Shown: positions 57,935-64,000 of the stretch, in pieces | How positions within the stretch are numbered: position 1 is the first letter of the stretch | Layout of the letters: the number at the start of each line of letters is the position of its first letter | Assembly: GCF_905220565.1 (NCBI RefSeq) | Contig: NC_059423.1 | Location: 3,406,001-3,470,000, forward strand | Reading direction: 5' to 3' | DNA length: 64,000 nt | Origin: Melitaea cinxia | Lineage: Eukaryota; Arthropoda; Insecta; Lepidoptera; Nymphalidae | Made by a program: the position numbers and the translations under genes | Notes under the pieces: generated by a model | Database searches by the model: none | What the model was told of the DNA's origin: nothing | Seen by the model: only the letters and a program-made list of their open reading frames with translations

Positions 57935-58045
57935 TGGACCGATAATCTGCATAAGACCACCAGTAGAGTCTGGATGAGGATTGCTAACAACCGGGTGGTT
58001 TGGCACGAACTCAGAAAGGCCTATGTCCAGGCGCCATATGCGATA
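57935..58045 (+). mobile_element. RTE-type LINE 3' end fragment
   Basis: Reads RVWMRIANNRVVWHELRKAY then VQ and continues into AGGCCTATGTCCAG. This is the C-terminus and 3' tail of an RTE-type element, and the same tail ends the abundant SINE family 1 in this window. Confidence 0.5.
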
Positions 58046-58429
58046 ATAACTCATAATAAAGAAATAATCGGTGATTTGTAATGTAAATTCTGCTGAGAAG
58101 ATAGGGAAAGATCAAGTAATTAAAGATACTGTCTTTAATTGTGTAAATAGTACCTATATCATAGTATTTTTTACAGAGCTCCTAAGCTTCGTAATTTGTC
58201 AAAATAATTCTGTAGGCTTTTATTGTACAAGAGTAGAGTTTCTCATTATACAATTAACTTTCTGATATCAAAAACTACACATAATAAGCCTATTCTACTT
58301 TAATAAAGAAAATGATGTTCTTGTTAAAATAATTTTTCTATAGATATAACTCGTATATATAATTTATTTTATATATGAGTACTGTGTATCTATGAAAGGT
58401 AAATAATTAATTTCGTGTTATATTAATTA

Positions 58430-58719
58430 TCTATAATATAAAAATGAATCGCTGAATGTGTTGCTAAGCGCAAAACTCGAGAACGGTTGGACCGATTACG
58501 CTAATTCTTTTTTTAAAATATTCCTTGAAGTACGAGGATGGTTCTTACGGAGAGAAAAATTCAAAAAAAAAAATTTAAATTTCCTGAAAAAGTCTAAAAA
58601 CAACACTTTTCTATACTCCCATACAAAAGATTTGTGATAATACTTAAAAGTCAATTTGAACTTTAATACCATACGATAAAGTTTGTGTTAGGCGATACGA
58701 AGTTCGCCGAGTCAGCTAG
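58430..58719 (+). mobile_element. Helitron-like non-autonomous element
   Basis: TCTATAATATAAAAATGAAT at the left; ends CGCCGAGTCAGCTAGT. An inverted relative is at about 26,256-26,460 (CTGGCTGACCCGGAGAACTT ... ATTATAGAT). Confidence 0.6.
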
Positions 58720-60280
58720 TGTTATCTATATTTTTCCTATCAATCAAAATAAACCATTTTCTATCTATATTTGTTTAACACAGTTTATGTTATTCTTCAG
58801 AAAATATATTTTGAAATTCAGGTTTTTGTTATGTCATAAGTGTGTTACATATTTATTGATTAATTGATAATATCATCAATGATTCGAGATTTAAAGATTT
58901 CAATAAATATAATTAAGATTAATATGTTACTGGTGGCAGTTCCTTAAATAAATAAATAAAATAATTAAAAGTAGTTTATTTCAGATTTTTACATGCATAA
59001 AGTATTAGTGTTTGTAACAATATTTACATATAAGCTATCTTGGCTATAATTAGTGATAGTAATCACATTCGGTTTATTTGGGCCATCATTGTTTCTTTAT
59101 AATGCTTTTGGATCTATCACTTAAAAACTAGGTATCGACCTTGAAGTGAAGTTATACAAAGATAATCTAATTTACGGTCACTGCATAAAAAAAGACAATA
59201 TTTCAGTTTAGGTTAGGTTGTAGTCTGGGTTAATGTGAGGAACCTAGTGTTAAACAGGCTTAGAGCAAGTTTCATCAGTTGTGGAGAAAGTTTATCATAA
59301 TACACGAAGGATGCACTTCTTAAATTAATACACTTTACAATATGTATGAAAATTTTTCAAAGTATGTATGTCACAATTACAGGCTAACTTGACATCATAT
59401 ATTAAAGGCAAGATAATGTAGTTATTTTAATTTTGTTAATGGTTTCCTTTCTTGATGATTTGTTTTAAATTGTAACATATTATAAATAAGTGAAACTTTC
59501 ACATAGTGATTATTATTACTATAATTCTATAGTTATAAATTAGATTAAATTAAAAAATTACAGTTTAATTATTTAATAAATGTAACATGTTTGGTTTTTT
59601 GCTTTGAGTTTTTTTTTTTTCATTAAGTTTTAGAATAGTACAGTAGTTCGGAATGTTTTACAAACCATAAACGTATTTAATATTGAAATAAAGCTTTATT
59701 ATATAATTTATTTTATCTTTTGATGCAGTATAATACAATTCACATGTAAAGGATAGTTGGTGTAGGTACACCGCAGGACACTCATATAGCAATATTATAC
59801 AAGGCTTTTGAGTATTTCCTTAAAAGTACATGTTCTAGAATAAATTAAAGTCTAGGTTTAGTACAAGACCACAATAATTTATTTACTGTTATTAAAATAA
59901 AAAATGGAGTCTAGGATTGATACTCGTGTTCCATTCGGCAGATGACTATTCTTTCAATTGTAAGTAATTTTTGAAAGCTTTTCATAATCTACTGATTCGT
60001 CGCCTACTAAAATTCAAGGTGTTCTGTTAAATACTTAGAGAAGTGTTTTTCGTGTATTCGTATAATACTTACGTATTTTAAACGTTTTCACGACAATGTC
60101 GAATAAGCATATTTCGTATTTGCGTTTTACGAATTTGATGAGTGAGTATTTTGTTAATGATAATAAAAAATGATTTCTCCGAGTTTTCGTATAATATGCA
60201 GGAGCTTCTCGCTTATCCTTTTGTAAACATTGTTATTTTTATTTAAATTGTTATACTCCACAAATATTGTTATATTTTGA
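58720..60280. other. AT-rich, nothing recognised
   Basis: No coding exon, repeat or RNA gene that I can support. Confidence 0.45.
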
Positions 60281-60765
60281 ATCATCATTTCAGCCTATTG
60301 CAGTCCACTGCTGGACATATGCCTCCACAAGTTCTCATGTGTTAACTGAGGTAGGGCACAGCAGGAATTACCTGCTCAAAATACGGAGCAGCCCGACTGA
60401 GGAAGTACCTCGACCTTACAGAAGATCACAGCGAAAAAATACTGTTTTCAAACAGTATTGTGTTCCTGTTGGTGAGTAAGGTGACCAAAGCTCCTGGGGG
60501 GATTTGGATCCTGGGAGGATTGGGGATTGGGTCGGCAACGCGCTTGCGATGCTTCTGGTGTTGCAGGCGTCTATAAGCTACGGTAATCGCTTACCATCAG
60601 GTGAGCCGTACGCTTGTTTGCCGAACTAGTGATATATAAAAAAAAATGTGTGTTGCCCTTAGTCATTACCCTGGGCAGGCGGGTTGGTGACCGCAGCGCT
60701 GGCTTTGTCGCATCTAAGACGCTGCTGCCCGTCTTCGGCCTGTGTATTTCAAAGTCAGCAGTCTG
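60281..60765 (-). mobile_element. SINE family 1 split by SINE family 3
   Basis: The family 1 copy is interrupted at about 60,345-60,650 by an inverted family 3 SINE; ATGTGT flanks the insert on both sides. The two halves continue each other (CCTCCACAAGTT ... TGTGTGTTGCCC). Confidence 0.7.
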
Positions 60766-60769
60766 TTGC

Positions 60770-63064
60770 ATGGTTTTTCCATTATCACACAGCCAATATA
60801 TTAAAATAAGTGATGCAAATTCGTGCGCTTCCAATGCTTTAGTAAAGCTGCAAAAGTTCGTTTGTTTGAAGGCACTATTGACAGAGTAGTTAAACCGGAT
60901 TTTGATAATCCTCTCAGCGTATAAAAGCCTCTTTACTAAGAAATGTTTCAGGCTATAAAACATAACGTAACGACACACAGAATCGAAGCTATCACCATAA
61001 ACGTCAACCAATCTGAGAATAATCGAAATGTATGGTAAAATTCCCGTTCATATAAAGTGAAAGCATAAAAGTATAATACGATTTCGCGACATTTTCCGAG
61101 TAAAAAGTATTATTATAATAATAAGTAAACAAAACTCACTATCTAACCAGCTAAGGGACTTTTTATCTCGCCGCCGAAATAACTCTCACGTATAGGACCG
61201 TTTCGTACTGGACGACACGAGAAAATGGTATGCGTTGTTTTTGTCGTTAAATTTTTATTTATAATTTTTATGGTGCTTAATCGCTTTTGATGTTATTTTG
61301 ACCTGGTATTATTTTTAATTATAAATTAGCTGAAGTATGTAACGATATTTTTTGTAAGCTTGCTTTTTTATACAAACGACAATGAACAGAAAAATAAGAG
61401 AATTATTCAGTTTGGGGGTTGATTATACACTAGCTTCTGGCCGTGAATTCGTCCACGTGGACTCCGCTCCTATTGGTAGCGTGATGATATATAACCTATC
61501 TTTCCTCGATAAATCGGCTATCTAAGACTAAAATTATTTTTGAAATGGGACCAGTATACCTGAGATTAGCGCGTTCAAGCAAGCAAGTATAGACTTTGTA
61601 TCACCATACGTTGGCGAAGTGGTTATTGAAACTGTCTGTTATGCTGCTGGTCGTGGGATCGACCCGTAGTCTTGGCAATGTTTGATGATCTATTTTGTAG
61701 TGATCTCGGCGTTTGTACTTATGCCGTATAGTTTTTCGAATCTCAAATACAAAATTAAATTGTACATGTTGGTTGTCGAGTGTGTGATGTTTACTATTAT
61801 TGCTTTTATATTATCTATTAAGATTTTAAATACCCAATACTCGTAAAACTAAGTTAATTAAAGCAAATAAGATTTATGATACATATACTAGCTAAATAGC
61901 AAAAGATAAAATAGGTATTTCATATTCTGAAAAAAAAATTAACTCGAGATAAAAAATTTAAACTTAGTCTACTTTCCAACGGCTGCCGTAATTAAGACTC
62001 AATAAAAAAAGGGTTACGACAAAAAAAGTCGCGTGCGACGCCTGCCCTTAGATGCTACGATGCCCTCTGACACTACGCCCACAGTCTTAGAATCTCGAAC
62101 ATCTTAATCTGTTTATATTATTAACATGTTGTTTGCCTCGTAATATTTTCTCTTTTTTTTGTTACAAAACTAGACACATGTTTCAGGTTTTTCTCGCGCT
62201 TACTAAACCGACTTTAATAAAGGAGCAGCTTTTTTATGAGTGTTACCTCAGAGCTTTTTACTGGGTTGACCCATTTCGTTTATTCTTTTTTTAAATCTAA
62301 AAATGGTGCCTGTCTTTTAGTTCCATTTCAATTTAATCGAGATCGACATGACTACTTTTTAGTCCACCTACGTTGTATTTACTGGTCGATTGTATTGAAG
62401 TCGGTTTCATTTGCGAGCAAACATAATTACGGTTTTTACTATTGCCAAGATAGCAAATGATTACACCTATGTCACGTGAAATGGAGAAGACACGAAGTGT
62501 AATGGGTTGTCGTGTGTTTTTTTTTTTGAAGTCCCGATGGACGTCTAGTTTTGCTAACTGGCAAACGCGTTAAATTGAAATAAACTTTAGCTTTCTTCCT
62601 ACAAAGGCTGATTCATCTTAGATGTTGTTTTACAGTCATAGACAGTTTGATATAAAGTAAAAACAAATGCCCGGATATTATTTCAACAATAATCTAAATA
62701 AATAATTATAACACACTATATCTCCTATATTTGTAAAGATCTTGGCCTTCCTCCGGATAATAAAAATAAAAAACCCTATCCATTAGTTGGAATGTTTCCA
62801 TATATATTCAGTATCTTGTGACCTAGTACTAGGAACGCATTAAAGTATCGCGTTACTTTCGAACTAAATTTAATTTTTACCTAATGCATTCTCATATTCG
62901 GGCCGAAATAAAATCCTTTTAACGTTTTCCTCGGTAACTTTAGAATACTAGCTATTTCTAATTTTTACCAGCTTTAACTTGGTCAAAACTTGCTGATTGC
63001 CTGGTTCATTTTGGCATTCCTGCATCGAGTTTTAATGTAATATGTATGCATATACAACTACGCC
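60770..63064. other. Mostly featureless; old repeat scraps
   Basis: Contains inverted Helitron-like (61,430-61,580) and family 4 (62,200-62,430) fragments. No gene seen. Confidence 0.4.
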
Positions 63065-63395
63065 GCTCGCGTTGGCCAAACGGTCACAGCACTGGCTTGT
63101 GGCTGTTTGCTCTGGCGTTTGCGGGTTCGATCCCCGCGCATGACAACAACGTTTTCCGTAGTTTAGGTGTTTGTGCAGTCCTTGTGGGTCTCCCCATCGT
63201 GCCTCGGAGAGCACGTTAAGCCGTCGGTCCCGTTTGTTATCATGTTCACCAGATAGCGATCGTTACTCATAGTAGGGAATATATCCGCCAACCGGCATTG
63301 GAGCAGCGTGGTGGATTAAGCTCTGATCCTTCTCCTACATGGGGAAAGAGGCCTATGCCCAGCAGCGCCATATTACAGACTTGAAGCGTATTATC
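63065..63395 (+). mobile_element. SINE family 2 with tRNA-like head
   Basis: GCGTTGGCCAAACGGTCACA (A box region) and TGCGGGTTCGATCCCCGCGC (B box), then the same body as 26735-27040. Confidence 0.8.
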
Positions 63396-63659
63396 CAATT
63401 GCTGTTAATTGTTTTTAACAGCTACTACTACGAATAGTAATTAAATGTAAACTTCTCATATTTGTATATAGATATAGTTGCTTAACTACGTATAATAAGT
63501 GGAAATATCCTTAAAATTTTGGTTATATGTGTTTTATTTGTGATTATATTAATGTATATGTATAATACGAGCATACGTTCTTCATAGCACACAGCCCCTT
63601 ATTGTTACTACAATATCTATCTATAATCTATCTATAATCTATCTATAATCTATCTATAA

Positions 63660-64000
63660 TCTATAATATATATATAAACGCGAAAGGTCATTCATGACGA
63701 AATCTCCGAAACTATAACACCTACGAACTTGAAATTTGGCAGGTAGGCTCCTTATAGGACGTAGACATCCGCTAAGAACGGATTTTACGGAACTCGACCC
63801 CTAAGGGGGTAGAACGGGGGTTGGAAGTTTGTATGAAAGTTCTATGTTTTTGAATTTAGAGACTTGAAATTTAAAATGTATGCTCTATAGATAGTGAGAA
63901 GGTGTCCAAATAATATGTCTTTGGAAATCAACTCCCTTTTCGGGTTAAAACGGGGGAGGGTAGGTTGACTCACTCATCAAAAAATCTCCGAAACTATAAC
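63660..64000 (+). repeat. 282-bp repeat (family 6), runs off the window
   Basis: Same sequence as 1318-2130; a second unit starts at about 63,970, so it is tandem here also. Preceded by (TATCTATAATC)n at 63,616-63,665. Confidence 0.8.

Overview
The window is nuclear DNA from an animal and almost certainly from a moth or butterfly (Lepidoptera). It is AT-rich, its genes are split by GT...AG introns, and more than half of it is interspersed repeats of lepidopteran type: tRNA-headed SINEs, CTAGT-ended Helitron-like elements, RTE/CR1/Jockey-type LINE remains and LTR elements. No bacterial operon, CRISPR array or free-standing tRNA/rRNA gene is seen. Most short open frames in the window are noise or lie in repeats; the real genes were rebuilt from exons whose splice phases match.

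Region 1 (about 470-18,933, + strand) holds the last 13 coding exons of a P protein (OCA2/hoepel) gene, a 12-pass anion-transporter-superfamily protein of pigment granules. The 5' end lies outside the window. Every junction is phase-consistent and gives about 615 residues ending in a TGA. Its last intron is almost wholly an 85-bp minisatellite (75 copies plus a partial one, 12,159-18,559). The unit is a copy of the end of the preceding coding exon plus its 5' splice site, so about 75 duplicate exon ends and donor sites lie between the true donor and the acceptor.

Region 2 (18,934-24,180) is intergenic, with SINEs and other repeats.

Region 3 (24,224-46,282, - strand) holds a gene that I cannot name. 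It encodes a signal peptide, an immunoglobulin-like ectodomain split over several short exons, one membrane span and a 131-residue tail with 14 tyrosines. The tail carries a textbook ITAM spacing (YENL, seven residues, YVNL) and five YxN motifs. Every ectodomain exon that I could define is phase 1-1, and a 12-codon linker exon has been duplicated together with its flanks. Three further exons upstream (43.2-46.3 kb) could be a second Ig domain of the same gene or a decayed tandem paralogue. The introns have absorbed a near-full-length LINE, two LTRs of one family and a 67-bp tandem array with twelve TATCGATA sites.

Region 4 (46.3-64.0 kb) is repeat-rich. It includes a complete non-autonomous LTR retrotransposon with identical 288-bp LTRs (47,226-50,451), Helitron-like elements and several SINEs. 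There is one unassigned, exon-like low-repeat stretch at 55.7-56.5 kb. I see no other convincing gene there.

The two genes run convergently (tail to tail) and show no sign of a shared pathway. The ITAM-bearing Ig-type receptor and the exon-donor minisatellite are the two observations most worth following up.
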